Of a stretch of DNA of 32,126 nt, positions 6,258 to 14,512 are shown one piece after another. The translations under genes were made by a program, and so were the position numbers. The stretch comes from Stutzerimonas stutzeri. GTDB lineage: Bacteria; Pseudomonadota; Gammaproteobacteria; Pseudomonadales; Pseudomonadaceae. Position 1 is the first letter of the stretch, and the number at the start of each line of letters is the position of its first letter. The DNA is taken from contig NZ_POUT01000023.1 of the NCBI RefSeq assembly GCF_002890915.1, positions 1 to 32,126 on the forward strand, written 5' to 3'. The notes under the pieces are model-generated. The model saw only the letters and a list, made by a program, of their open reading frames with translations, had not been told where the DNA came from and made no database searches.

Positions 6258-6291
6258 GGTGGAAAAGGCTTCGCCGTTTTCCACCCTACGG
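6258..6291. repeat. GGTGGAAAA palindromic repeat, copy B
   Basis: GGTGGAAAA-GGCTTCGCCG-TTTTCCACC, followed by CTACGG, differs from copy A by one base in the core. It ends two bases before the stop codon of the DUF2845 gene and may act as its transcript end. Confidence 0.7.
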
Positions 6292-6292
6292 C

Positions 6293-6592
6293 CTATCGCT
6301 CCATGCGGATTTCGACCAGCCGTCCGTCGATGAAGCGCAGGTGGTAGTAGGCGCCGTTTCGCGGCCCATAGATCCAGCGGTCGATCCTGACGGCGCCCGG
6401 TTGCACGACACCGTCGCTGCGCAGCGCCGGCCCCTCGGAGGTCTGGCTGTCGGCGGGGCCGCACTTGGCCTCGACCTGCTCGCGGGTATCATCCAGATGA
6501 ACCAGGCGGGTGCCGCACCTCATGGAGGCCTCGGCAGCGGCGCCGAACAGCGCGCCGGCCAGCAGGATCACCGCGGTCGTCTTGCTTCCCAT
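6293..6592 (-). CDS. DUF2845 family periplasmic protein
   Basis: The protein has 99 residues with a cleavable signal peptide (VILLAGALFGAAAEA). It is followed by the DUF2845 pattern: MRCGTRLV-x-LDDTREQVEAKCG-PADS near 24-48, then RIDRWIYGPRNGAYYHLRFIDGRLVEI. Two cysteines, in RCGT and AKCG, are the conserved pair. Members are small secreted proteins of unknown function, common in Pseudomonas. The start at 6592 is chosen for the signal peptide and the GAGGG upstream. It lies 67 bp downstream of the helicase gene on the same strand; there is no sign of a functional link. Confidence 0.85.
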   Translation of the reverse strand: MGSKTTAVILLAGALFGAAAEASMRCGTRLVHLDDTREQVEAKCGPADSQTSEGPALRSDGVVQPGAVRIDRWIYGPRNGAYYHLRFIDGRLVEIRMER

Positions 6593-6659
6593 GCATCGTT
6601 CCCTCGCATGCGGCGTCTCGGCGCTTGGTCCGGAGATCTTAGCGCGATTCCACTGCCGT

Positions 6660-7985
6660 TCAGCGCTTCTTGGCCGGCTTCGCCCCACCCAGGCTCGGCA
6701 CCTTGCGGATCGGCCGGGCGTTGGGCTTTTCGTTCTCGTCGAACCAGTTGCCGAGGTGGATCTTGCCCTTGCCGGGCACCTCCTTGGGCTTTTTCGGTTT
6801 CTTGGGCTTCTTGACGATCTGCCCGCCGAGGGTGGTGGTCGGCACGCGATGATCGGGCACGAAACCCGGTTCGTCGTGGCGCGGCAGCACCTGCTTGATC
6901 AGCGTCTCGATGGCGGCGAGCTGGTCGACCTCGTCGGCGCTGACCAGGGAGATCGCCTCACCCAAAGCGCCGGCGCGGCCGGTGCGGCCGATGCGGTGCA
7001 CGTAGTCCTCGGCGACGGTGGGCAGGTCGAAGTTGACCACCTGCGGCAGGTCGTGGATGTCCAGCCCGCGCGCGGCCACGTCGGTGGCCACCAGGATGCG
7101 CACCTCGCCGGCCTTGAAGCGCTCCAGCGCGCGCAGGCGCGAGGCCTGCGGCTTGTCGCCGTGGATCGCGTCGCTGGCGATGCCCTGCGCCTGCAGCTCG
7201 TCCACCAGCTGGTCGACGCCCTTGCGCGTCTTGACGAATACCAGCACCTGGCCCCAGCGCCGTTCCGCCAGCAGGTGCAGGAACAGCTCGCCCTTGCGCT
7301 TCTTGTCCACCGGCACCAGCCACTGCTTGACCGTCTTCGCCGCAGCGTTGCGCGGGCTGACTTCGATGGACAGCGGGTCGCGCAGCAGCGCGCGGGCCAT
7401 CTGGCGGATGGCGTCGGAGAAGGTCGCGGAGAACAGCAGGGTCTGGCGCTTTTTCGGCAACGCGCAGAACAACTGCTCCAGCTCGTCGGCGAAGCCGAGG
7501 TCGAGCATGCGGTCGGCCTCGTCCAGCACCAGCGCCTGCAACTGGGCGAAGCCCACGGCGTTCTGCCGGTACAGATCGAGCAGCCGGCCGGGGGTCGCCA
7601 CCAACACGTCGATGCCCTTGCGCAGCGCCATCATCTGCGGGTTGATGCTGACTCCGCCGTATACCGCGTAGGTGCGCAGCGGCAGGTTCTGCCCGTAGGC
7701 GCGAAAGCTCTCGTGGACCTGTTCGGCCAGCTCGCGGGTCGGCACCAGCACCAGCGCGCGCACCGAATTGCTCGCCACCTTGGCGCCTTCCATGCTCAGG
7801 CGTTGCAACAGCGGCAGGGCGAAGCCGGCGGTCTTGCCGGTGCCGGTCTGCGCCGCCGCCATCAGGTCGCGGTCCTTGAGCACGGCGGGAATGGCCTCGG
7901 CCTGGACTGGCGTCGGCGTGCGGTAGTCGAGGGTGTCCAGGGTCCGCAGCAGCGGTTCGATCAGGCCCAGGGAGGCGAAGGTCAT
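6660..7985 (-). CDS. rhlE: DEAD-box ATP-dependent RNA helicase, RhlE type
   Basis: The protein has 441 residues. Helicase motifs occur in order: Q motif (FASLGL...YRTPTPVQAEAIP), AQTGTGKT (Walker A), PTRELA, a TPGRLLD segment, VLDEADRMLDLGF (DEAD), SAT, then in the second RecA domain VFVKTRKG, VATDVAARGLDI and HRIGRTGRAG. The C-terminal tail is basic (KKPKKPKKPKE), typical of the RhlE group and probably RNA-binding. RhlE helicases unwind short RNA duplexes in ribosome assembly and RNA decay. The start at 7985 gives the canonical MTFASLGL N-terminus; the longer frame to 8066 has no homology. The ribosome binding site is weak. Confidence 0.9.
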   Translation of the reverse strand: MTFASLGLIEPLLRTLDTLDYRTPTPVQAEAIPAVLKDRDLMAAAQTGTGKTAGFALPLLQRLSMEGAKVASNSVRALVLVPTRELAEQVHESFRAYGQNLPLRTYAVYGGVSINPQMMALRKGIDVLVATPGRLLDLYRQNAVGFAQLQALVLDEADRMLDLGFADELEQLFCALPKKRQTLLFSATFSDAIRQMARALLRDPLSIEVSPRNAAAKTVKQWLVPVDKKRKGELFLHLLAERRWGQVLVFVKTRKGVDQLVDELQAQGIASDAIHGDKPQASRLRALERFKAGEVRILVATDVAARGLDIHDLPQVVNFDLPTVAEDYVHRIGRTGRAGALGEAISLVSADEVDQLAAIETLIKQVLPRHDEPGFVPDHRVPTTTLGGQIVKKPKKPKKPKEVPGKGKIHLGNWFDENEKPNARPIRKVPSLGGAKPAKKR

Positions 7986-8084
7986 GGCAGGCTCGCAGCG
8001 CCGGTTCGGCGGGATGAAAACCGCGAAGTCTAGCAGCTGGCCGCGCTGCACCCTAGGCAAGCACAACGCGGCCGGAACGGCGCG

Positions 8085-8768
8085 TCAGTCGCCGCGCAGC
8101 AGTTCGAGCAGCGCCCGCGCGGCCGGTTCGGACGAAGCCGGGTTCTGCCCGGTCACCAGCAAACCGTCGACCTGGACGTGGGGCTCCCAGTCGGCGCCCT
8201 TGCTGTAGAGGCCGCCACGCGCCTGCAGGCGGTCCTCCAGCAGGAACGGCACCACCTCGCTCAGCTCCACCGCCGCTTCCTCGCCATTGGTGAAGCCGGT
8301 GACGCGCTTGCCCTTGACCAGGTACTGGCCATCCTTGCCGCGCACCTCGGTCAGCGCCGCCGGTGCGTGGCAGACCGCGGCCACCGGCTTGCCGGCCCGG
8401 ACGAAGGATTCGATCAGCGCGATCGAGGTCGGGTTTTCGACCAGATCCCACAGCGGCCCGTGGCCACCGGGAAAGAACAGCGCATCGAAGTCTTCCACCG
8501 AGACCTGATCCAGCCGGTAGGTGTTGGCCAGCAGGGTTTGCGCCTCACCATCGCCGTTGAAGCGCTGGGTCGCCTCGGTCTGGGCGTCGGGCTCGTCGCT
8601 CTTGGGATCGAGCGGCGGCTCGCCGCCCAGCGGCGAGGCCAGCACGACCTGCGCGCCGGCATCGCGAAAGACGTAGTACGGCGCGGCGAATTCCTCCAGC
8701 CAGAAGCCGGTCGGCTTGCCGGTATCGCCCAGCCGGTCGTGGGACGTGAGCACGATAAGAATCTTCAT
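8085..8768 (-). CDS. DJ-1/PfpI family protein, Hsp31-like (class I glutamine amidotransferase fold)
   Basis: The protein has 227 residues. The nucleophile elbow A-V-C-H-A-P at 131-136 carries Cys133 and His134, and Glu25/Glu26 in GFWLEE provides the acidic partner. FFPGGHGPLWD (98-108) and the VKGKRVTGFTNGEE and VTGQNPASS segments match yeast Hsp31-like proteins. Members are glyoxalase III, deglycase or chaperone-like stress proteins; the exact activity is not evident. GGGAGG sits just upstream of the start. A perfect 14-bp palindrome (8794-8807) lies 25 bp upstream of the start codon, implying a dedicated repressor or stress regulator. Confidence 0.87.
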   Translation of the reverse strand: MKILIVLTSHDRLGDTGKPTGFWLEEFAAPYYVFRDAGAQVVLASPLGGEPPLDPKSDEPDAQTEATQRFNGDGEAQTLLANTYRLDQVSVEDFDALFFPGGHGPLWDLVENPTSIALIESFVRAGKPVAAVCHAPAALTEVRGKDGQYLVKGKRVTGFTNGEEAAVELSEVVPFLLEDRLQARGGLYSKGADWEPHVQVDGLLVTGQNPASSEPAARALLELLRGD

Positions 8769-8793
8769 GGAGCCTCCCTTGTCGATGCGCAAC

Positions 8794-8807
8794 CTGAACA
8801 AGTTCAG
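8794..8807. promoter_or_regulatory. Palindromic operator candidate upstream of the PfpI-family gene
   Basis: CTGAACAAGTTCAG is a perfect 14-bp palindrome (CTGAAC-AA-GTTCAG), 25 bp upstream of the ATG at 8768. No regulator gene is adjacent, so the binding protein is unknown. Confidence 0.45.
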
Positions 8808-8852
8808 ACTCCCGCACGGCGAACAATGCTCCGTTGCCGCCTCGCGCCCATG

Positions 8853-8882
8853 AGAAAAGGGCGCCGCAGCGCCCCTTTTCCA
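8853..8882 (-). terminator. Terminator of the tyrosine catabolic operon / NSS symporter gene
   Basis: On the minus strand, AAAAGGGGCGC and GCGCCCTTTT form a stem (one bulged G) around TGCG and end in TTTTC. It lies 33 bp past the symporter stop codon. Confidence 0.75.
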
Positions 8883-8914
8883 ACCACCGCACATCAGGTG
8901 CGCAGCGGCCCGGC

Positions 8915-10375
8915 TCAGCGCCCGGCCAGCGCCGGCACTACCCGCGGCCGCAGCAGCTCGCCGGCGATGGTGAGCACGCCGATCACGCCGGCGATCCAGT
9001 ACCAGCGCGCCAACGGGTCGAAACCCAGCCAGCCGAGGGCATGCAGGAACACCATCAGGATCAGCACCGGGCAGACGTAGCGCACCATGAACAGCCACAG
9101 CGCGTAGCCCAGCGGCGGCAGGTTCAGCTCGTCGCGCATGATCTCGCTGCGCAGCGCGTAGCCGGCCAGCAGCACGATGAAGATTCCGCCCAGCGGCATC
9201 ATCCAGCGCGAGGTCAGATAATCCAGCCAGTCGAAGAAGTTCTTGCCCATCGGCGTCCAGCCCGACAGCAGGTTGAACGAGAGCATCGCCAGCAGGCTGA
9301 TCACCAGCAGCACCGCGCCGGAACCGATGGCCGCCTTGATCCGCGAGATGCCGTGCTTCTCGTTGAGGTAGGCGACGGTGGCCTCGATCATGGAGATCGC
9401 CGAAGTCAGCGCGGCAATCGAGACCATGGCGAAGAACAGCACGCCGAAGGCGGTACCGAACGGCATCTGCTGGAAGGCCAGCGGCAGGCTCATGAAAATC
9501 AGGCCAGGGCCGGCGGTCGGGTCCATGCCGTTGGCGAAGATGATCGGGAAGATCGCCAGGCCCGCCAGCAGCGCCACGCAGGTATCGGCGATGGCGACCA
9601 TGAAGGTGGTGCGGGCGATGGACTGGTCGTCCGGAATGTACGAGCCGTAGGTGAGGATCGCGCCGGACGCCAGGCTGAGGGTGAAGAACGCGTGGCCGAG
9701 CGCGGCCAGCAGCGCCTCGCCGGTGATCTTCGAGGTATCGAAGCTGAACAGGAAAGCGAAGCCCTGATCGAAGCCGCCGCTGGTCACCGCGTAGCCGACG
9801 AGGATCAGCAGCAGCACGGCCAGGCCCGGCATCATCCAGCGCACGGCGTTCTCGATGCCCTTCTGCACGCCCTTGGCGACGATCCACAACGTCAGCAGCG
9901 CGACCAGCAGGCTCCAGCCACCGAGCTGCCAGGGGTTGGAGTTGTGTGCCTCGAATACCCCGCCCAGCGCCTCGACGCTGGTCGCCGCCAGGGAGCCGTC
10001 GAGCATCTTCACCGTGTAGGCGAACGCCCAGCCGGCCACGACCACATAGAAGCAGAGGATCAGGAAGCCGGCCGTCATGGCCATGCCGCCGACCGCCTTC
10101 CACAGCGGGTTGCCGTTGTTCTCGCGGACTACCCGGCCGATGGCGTCGATGGGGCTGCCACGGCCGCGGCGGCCGATGGCGATTTCGCACATCATCACCG
10201 GCACGCCGATGGCGAGGATGCACAGCAGGTACATCAATACGAAGGCACCACCGCCGAACTCGCCGGTGATGTAGGGGAATTTCCAGATGTTGCCCAGGCC
10301 CACGGCCGAGCCGGTTGCCGCGAGGATGAAGCCCCAGCGCGAGAGCCAGAGGTTCTTCGGTTTTTCACGAGTCAT
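8915..10375 (-). CDS. Sodium-dependent amino-acid symporter, NSS (SNF) family
   Basis: The protein has 486 residues and about eleven to twelve transmembrane helices. The NSS signature fills helix 1: SRWGFILAATGSAVGLGNIWKFPY (residues 12-35), with the unwound AVGLGN segment that binds sodium and substrate. Also visible are GGGAFVLMYL, GHAFFTLSLASGAILTYGSY (helix 6-7 region) and a helix-8 stretch, FFAMVSIAALTSAISMIEA. These transporters are LeuT relatives that import amino acids with Na+. The gene lies 81 bp after maiA on the same strand and before the operon terminator, so tyrosine or phenylalanine is the likely substrate by context. An AACAACAAACAGG leader precedes it. Confidence 0.9.
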   Translation of the reverse strand: MTREKPKNLWLSRWGFILAATGSAVGLGNIWKFPYITGEFGGGAFVLMYLLCILAIGVPVMMCEIAIGRRGRGSPIDAIGRVVRENNGNPLWKAVGGMAMTAGFLILCFYVVVAGWAFAYTVKMLDGSLAATSVEALGGVFEAHNSNPWQLGGWSLLVALLTLWIVAKGVQKGIENAVRWMMPGLAVLLLILVGYAVTSGGFDQGFAFLFSFDTSKITGEALLAALGHAFFTLSLASGAILTYGSYIPDDQSIARTTFMVAIADTCVALLAGLAIFPIIFANGMDPTAGPGLIFMSLPLAFQQMPFGTAFGVLFFAMVSIAALTSAISMIEATVAYLNEKHGISRIKAAIGSGAVLLVISLLAMLSFNLLSGWTPMGKNFFDWLDYLTSRWMMPLGGIFIVLLAGYALRSEIMRDELNLPPLGYALWLFMVRYVCPVLILMVFLHALGWLGFDPLARWYWIAGVIGVLTIAGELLRPRVVPALAGR

Positions 10376-10381
10376 ACGTCA

Positions 10382-10397
10382 CCTGTTTGTTGTTATC
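10382..10397 (-). promoter_or_regulatory. Crc/Hfq-type A-rich site, symporter leader
   Basis: The minus strand reads GATAACAACAAACAGG just upstream of the start at 10375. It contains AACAACAA, the AAnAAnAA motif bound by Hfq/Crc in Pseudomonas catabolite repression. Confidence 0.6.
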
Positions 10398-10456
10398 TGT
10401 GACGGGATCGGGACCGTCGCGCAGGGCGCGGCGGCGTGCAAGGCGGATTCAGTCGT

Positions 10457-11116
10457 TCATTGAGCGTCGGGCTGCACCTCCGGCGCGGCCTGCTGGAAGG
10501 CCGGAAGCGTCTCGCAGCGTGCAACGATCTCGAGAATGCGTGGATACGCCGCGAGGTCACAGGCAAAACGGCGCGCATTGTATACCTGCGGAACCAGGCA
10601 CGCCTCCAGGTAACCTGGCCGGTTGGTCAGTGAAAGCTTGTCACCAAAGGTTTCCAGGCCCTGCTCCACAGCGGCCAGTCCCTGCGCGACCCAGTGCCGG
10701 TACCAGGCATTCTTCGCCGCGTCGTCGACGCCCAGTTCGGCACTGAGGTACTGCAGCACGCGCAGGTTGTTCAGTGGATGGATCTCGCAGGCGATGTGCA
10801 TGGCCAGCGAGCGCACCTGGGCGCGCTCGACCGGATCGGCCGGCAACAGCGCCGGCACCGGAAACACCTCGTCGAGGTACTCGAGGATCGCCAGCGACTG
10901 ACTGATGCGCGCGCCACCGTTGGCTTCATCGACCAGCAACGGCACCAGCTGCTGCGGGTTGAGGGCGCGGTAATCGGCCGCACGCTGCTGGCCGCCATCC
11001 TTGACCAGATGCACCGGCACCTGCCGGTAGGCCAGGCCCTTCAGATTCAGCGCGATGCGCACCCGGTAGGCGGCACTGGAGCGCCAGTAGCCGTAGAGCG
11101 TCAGCTCAGTGCTCAT
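10457..11116 (-). CDS. maiA: Maleylacetoacetate isomerase (zeta-class GST)
   Basis: The protein has 219 residues. It isomerises maleylacetoacetate to fumarylacetoacetate with glutathione, the fifth step of tyrosine breakdown. The zeta-class motif is present as YWRSSAAYRVRIALNLKGL (9-27), a variant of S-S-C-x-x-x-R in which the cysteine is Ala; the catalytic Ser is kept. NPQQLVPLL and a SQSLAILEYLDE glutathione site follow, then the IACEIHPLNNLRVLQYL zeta helix. It overlaps the end of fahA by 11 bp, so it belongs to the hppD-hmgA-fahA-maiA operon. Confidence 0.93.
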   Translation of the reverse strand: MSTELTLYGYWRSSAAYRVRIALNLKGLAYRQVPVHLVKDGGQQRAADYRALNPQQLVPLLVDEANGGARISQSLAILEYLDEVFPVPALLPADPVERAQVRSLAMHIACEIHPLNNLRVLQYLSAELGVDDAAKNAWYRHWVAQGLAAVEQGLETFGDKLSLTNRPGYLEACLVPQVYNARRFACDLAAYPRILEIVARCETLPAFQQAAPEVQPDAQ

Positions 11117-12089
11117 AGGGCTCGACCTGCTGATCGATGGCGCCGAAGATGCTCTGCCCGGCGGCGTCGAACATCTCGATGCGCACCCGGTCGCCGAACT
11201 TGAGGAACGGCGTCTTCGCCTCGCCGTGCTCGATGACCTCGAGCATGCGCTTCTCGGCCAGGCAGGACGAGCCGGCACTGCGATCGTAGTTCGACACCGT
11301 GCCCGAGCCGATGATGGTCCCGGCGCCCAGCGGACGGGTGCGCGCGGCGTGGGCGACCAGGGTCGGGAAGTTGAAGGTCATGTCGGTGCCGGCATCCGGC
11401 TGGCCGAACAGCTCACCGTTGATATGCGAGACCAGAGGCCGGTGCACCTTGCCGTCGCGCCAGGTTTCGCCCAGCTCGTCCGGCGTCACCGCCACCGGCG
11501 AGAAGCTCGACGACGGCTTGCTCTGGTAGAAGCCGAAGCCCTTGGCCAGCTCGCCAGGGATCAGGTTGCGCAGCGACACGTCGTTGACCAGCATCAGCAG
11601 CTGGATGTGCGAGGCCGCCTCGGCCGGTGTCGCACCCATGGGCACGTCGTCGGTGATCACCGCCAGTTCGCCTTCCAGATCGATGCCCCAGGCCTCGTCG
11701 GCCAGGAGGATCGGGCTGTGCGGAGGGATAAAGGCATCGGCGCCGCCCTGGTACATCAGCGGATCGTGCCAGAAGGACTCCGGCATCTCGGCGCCACGCG
11801 CCTTGCGCACCAGCTCGACGTGATTGACGTAGGCGCTGCCGTCCGCCCAGTGATAGGCACGCGGCAGCGGGCTGTGGCAGGCGCGCTGCTCGAAGGCGAA
11901 GGCGCCCGCCTCGACTCCGTCGTTGAGGCGCTGGTAGACCGCCTCCAGCTTGGGCTTGCAGTAGTTCCAGTCATCCAGCGCGGCCTGCAGCGTGGCGGCG
12001 ATCTGCGGCACCTTGACCGCGCGGGTGAGATCGCGGGAGACCACCAGCAGCACGCCGTCGCGGCCCTGGTTGAGGGTTGCGAGTTTCAT
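11106..12089 (-). CDS. fahA: Fumarylacetoacetase (fumarylacetoacetate hydrolase)
   Basis: The protein has 327 residues, the shorter bacterial form (the animal enzyme is about 420). It cleaves fumarylacetoacetate to fumarate and acetoacetate. The FAH fold is recognisable: the metal site ligands in DLEGELAVITDDVPMG, the VNDVSLRNLIPGELAKGFGFYQSKPSSSFSPVAVTPDEL core, then GTIIGSGTVSN and the KFGDRVRIEMFDAAG ending. The start overlaps the hmgA stop as TGATG, and its own stop overlaps the maiA start. The gene order matches the operon seen in Vibrio and Shewanella. Confidence 0.93.
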   Translation of the reverse strand: MKLATLNQGRDGVLLVVSRDLTRAVKVPQIAATLQAALDDWNYCKPKLEAVYQRLNDGVEAGAFAFEQRACHSPLPRAYHWADGSAYVNHVELVRKARGAEMPESFWHDPLMYQGGADAFIPPHSPILLADEAWGIDLEGELAVITDDVPMGATPAEAASHIQLLMLVNDVSLRNLIPGELAKGFGFYQSKPSSSFSPVAVTPDELGETWRDGKVHRPLVSHINGELFGQPDAGTDMTFNFPTLVAHAARTRPLGAGTIIGSGTVSNYDRSAGSSCLAEKRMLEVIEHGEAKTPFLKFGDRVRIEMFDAAGQSIFGAIDQQVEPYEH

Positions 12090-13228
12090 CAGGATTCCTT
12101 GCCCGGCGCACGCCAGGAGTTGACGTATTCGGGGACATCGACGGCTGCGGCAGCCTCGCCGACTTCCAGCGCGCGGCGGGTGTCGATCATCACCGCCACC
12201 TCGTCGGCGAAGGTCGCCGGGTCGGTGCTGGCCTTCTTCAGCGCCTTCGGATGCGGCCCGTGGGGGAAGCCGCAAGGGTGGAAGGTCACCATGCCCTGCT
12301 CGATGTTGTCGCGGCTGAAGAAGTTGCCGCGGTGGTAGAACAGCACTTCGTCGTAGTCGTCGTTGTTGTGGAAGAACGGCACCTTCAGCGCACCCGGATC
12401 GGATTCCACCGGCCGCGGCGTGAAGGTGCAGACCACGAAACCGTTGGCGACGAAGGTGGTGTGCGCCGACGGCGGCAGGTGGTAGCGATGGCTCATCAGC
12501 GGGCGGATGTCGCGCCAGTTGAGCCGTACCACGGTGTTGTCGCCGTGCCAGCCGACCACGTCCAGCGGGTTGTACGGGTAGGTCACGGTGGTGATCTGGT
12601 CGCGCCGCTTGATGCGGATCTGCCAGGGGTTCTCGTCCTGCTGCGCGCGGAAGGCGTCGTCCAGCCGCGGATGGTCGAGCACCGCGGCGTCGAAGATGGC
12701 ATGCGGGCCGACCAGGCCTTTTTCCGGCAGCTGGTAGGCGCCGTCGGTGTTCTCGATCAGCAGCATGAACACCGGCTGCGTCGCCTCGATGCGCCAGGCG
12801 GTGCCGCGCGGGATCATCAGGTAGTCGCCGTCGCGAAACTCCAGGTGGCCGAAGTCGCAGTACAGATGCCCGGCGCCCTCGTGGATGAACAGCAGTTCGT
12901 CACCGTCACCGTTGCGCACCAGGTGGCGCATGGCGCCGTTGGTCTTCCACAGGCGCAGCTTGACGTCGGCATTGTGCAGCGCCAGCGGCGCCTGCAGCGG
13001 GCAGTCGCCTTCGCTGGGGATCTGATTGAAGTTGAAGGCGTGCGGACGCAGCGGGCCTTCCCAGTCGATCCAGCCGGTCGGCGGATGCTTGTGATGCAGG
13101 TGCGAAGCCGGGCCGAAGAAGCCTTCGCGGCCCATTTCGCGCTCGTAGGTGCCCTGCGGAAAATCGCAGTGCGCCTGACGCGAACTCTCCCCTTCGCGGA
13201 TGGGGAAACCGATCCATTTGCGGCTCAT
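12089..13228 (-). CDS. hmgA: Homogentisate 1,2-dioxygenase, short (about 380-residue) form
   Basis: The protein has 379 residues with a cupin fold. It opens the ring of homogentisate to maleylacetoacetate using Fe(II) and O2. Recognised by MSRKWIGFPIREG, the HHKHPPTGWIDWEGPLRP segment, the central LIPRGTAW-type cupin strand, and candidate iron ligands in FFHNNDDYDEVLFYHRG (about 285-300) and CGFPHGPHP (about 320). It is clearly shorter and more divergent than the roughly 430-residue HmgA of P. putida and P. aeruginosa and looks like the Vibrio/Shewanella type, which would fit acquisition of the operon. Coupled to fahA by TGATG. Separated from hppD by 189 bp holding an inverted repeat pair. 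Confidence 0.87.
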   Translation of the reverse strand: MSRKWIGFPIREGESSRQAHCDFPQGTYEREMGREGFFGPASHLHHKHPPTGWIDWEGPLRPHAFNFNQIPSEGDCPLQAPLALHNADVKLRLWKTNGAMRHLVRNGDGDELLFIHEGAGHLYCDFGHLEFRDGDYLMIPRGTAWRIEATQPVFMLLIENTDGAYQLPEKGLVGPHAIFDAAVLDHPRLDDAFRAQQDENPWQIRIKRRDQITTVTYPYNPLDVVGWHGDNTVVRLNWRDIRPLMSHRYHLPPSAHTTFVANGFVVCTFTPRPVESDPGALKVPFFHNNDDYDEVLFYHRGNFFSRDNIEQGMVTFHPCGFPHGPHPKALKKASTDPATFADEVAVMIDTRRALEVGEAAAAVDVPEYVNSWRAPGKES

Positions 13229-13283
13229 GTGCCTCTCCTTCGTGATACCGCGTGATCTGAATGGCGCTGCGGTGGTTGCCGAT

Positions 13284-13397
13284 GCGTAGGGTGGAAGACT
13301 GCGAAGCATCTTCCACGCGTCTGAACCGGGTCAGCCCCATGCGGGCCCGTCGCCCCCGCCGAACGCGTGGATGTGCTTCGCGACATCCACCCTACGC
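13284..13397. repeat. Inverted pair of GCGTAGGGTGGA palindromes inside the operon
   Basis: One unit spans 13284-13320 (GCGTAGGGTGGA...TTCCACGCGT). Its near-copy lies inverted at 13363-13397 (ACGCGTGGA...TCCACCCTACGC). Each folds on its own and the two can pair with each other over 43 bp of spacer. This is a REP doublet, placed between hppD and hmgA where it could stabilise or attenuate the operon mRNA. Confidence 0.75.
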
Positions 13398-13417
13398 AGC
13401 CCACCCTGACGCCGGAC

Positions 13418-14503
13418 TTATTCACCCGCCTTGATCACGCCACGACGCACCTGGTCTTCCTCGATGGATTCGAACAGCGCCTTGAAGTTGCCTTCGCCGA
13501 AGCCCTGGTTGCCCTTGCGCTGGATGATCTCGAAGAAGATCGGGCCGATCACCGTGTTGGTGAAAATCTGCAGGAGGATGCCGTCATCCCCCGGCGCACC
13601 GTCGATCAGCAGGTTCAGCTCGCGCAGCTGGTCGAGCGGCTCGCCGTGGCCGGCGACGCGGGTATCGACCTTCTCGTAGTAGGTGTCCGGGGTGGTCATG
13701 AAGTCCACGCCGTTGGCGCGCAGGCGGCGCACGGTCTCGTAGATGTCGTCGGTGGACAGCGCGATGTGCTGGATGCCCTCGCCGTGGTACTCGCGGATGA
13801 ATTCCTCGATCTGCGACTTGTCGTCGGCCGACTCGTTGATCGGGATGCGGATCTTGCCGCAGGGCGCGGTCATGGCACGGGAGAACAGGCCGGTCAGCTT
13901 GCCCTCGATGTCGAAATAGCGAATCTCGCGGAAGTTGGCGATGCGCTCGTAGAAACCGGACCAGACGTCCATCTGCCCGCGACGCACGTTGTGGGTCAAG
14001 TGGTCGATGCTCATCAGGCCGACGGCGTTGTCGTTCGGCGTACGGCCCTCGATGAACTCGAAGTCGACGTCGTAGATGCTCTTGTCGCCGTAGCGGTCGA
14101 CGAGATACAGCAGCGAGCCGCCGATGCCTTCGACGCAGGGGATGTTCAGCTCGCCGAAGTTGGCGTGGCTGCCGACCAGCTTGGCGCCCTGGGATTCGAC
14201 GTAGGCAGCGGCCTGCGCGGCATTCTTCACCCGGAAGGCCATGGCGCAGGCGCTCGGGCCGTGCTTCTCGCCAAACTCGCGCACATGCCCGGTGGGGCTG
14301 CCGTTGAGCACGATGTTGATGTCGTGCTGCTGGAACAGCCAGACCTCCTTGGAGCGGTGCTTGGCGGTTTCGGTAAAGCCCATCTGGGTGAACAGCGTGC
14401 GCAGCTGCTTGATGCCCTCGGCATTCGGCGCGGTGAATTCGACGAACTCGAAGCCGTCGGTGCCGATGGGGTTGTGCTGTTCGATCTTGTTCACGGCGTT
14501 CAT
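13418..14503 (-). CDS. hppD: 4-Hydroxyphenylpyruvate dioxygenase
   Basis: The protein has 361 residues, full family length. It converts 4-hydroxyphenylpyruvate to homogentisate with O2 and Fe(II). The three iron ligands are in place: His about 164 in SIDHLTHNV, His about 243 in GIQHIALST, and Glu about 322 in PIFFEIIQRKG. The substrate-binding ending is GNFKALFESIEEDQVRRGV. The N-terminal FEFVEFTAPN domain is intact. It is the first gene of the catabolic operon; AGGAGG lies eight bases before the ATG at 14503. The leader carries an ACAACAATAA Crc-like stretch and, further up, a TyrR/PhhR-like box. Confidence 0.96.
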   Translation of the reverse strand: MNAVNKIEQHNPIGTDGFEFVEFTAPNAEGIKQLRTLFTQMGFTETAKHRSKEVWLFQQHDINIVLNGSPTGHVREFGEKHGPSACAMAFRVKNAAQAAAYVESQGAKLVGSHANFGELNIPCVEGIGGSLLYLVDRYGDKSIYDVDFEFIEGRTPNDNAVGLMSIDHLTHNVRRGQMDVWSGFYERIANFREIRYFDIEGKLTGLFSRAMTAPCGKIRIPINESADDKSQIEEFIREYHGEGIQHIALSTDDIYETVRRLRANGVDFMTTPDTYYEKVDTRVAGHGEPLDQLRELNLLIDGAPGDDGILLQIFTNTVIGPIFFEIIQRKGNQGFGEGNFKALFESIEEDQVRRGVIKAGE

Positions 14504-14512
14504 TTCGCCTCC

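Noticed and set aside
6510..8033. A 507-codon plus-strand frame
   Set aside because: Antisense to the RhlE helicase, which has all its motifs; composition is typical of a GC shadow.
8834..10402. A 522-codon plus-strand frame rich in Gln, His and Arg
   Set aside because: Antisense to the NSS symporter; the residue bias reflects reading hydrophobic codons backwards.
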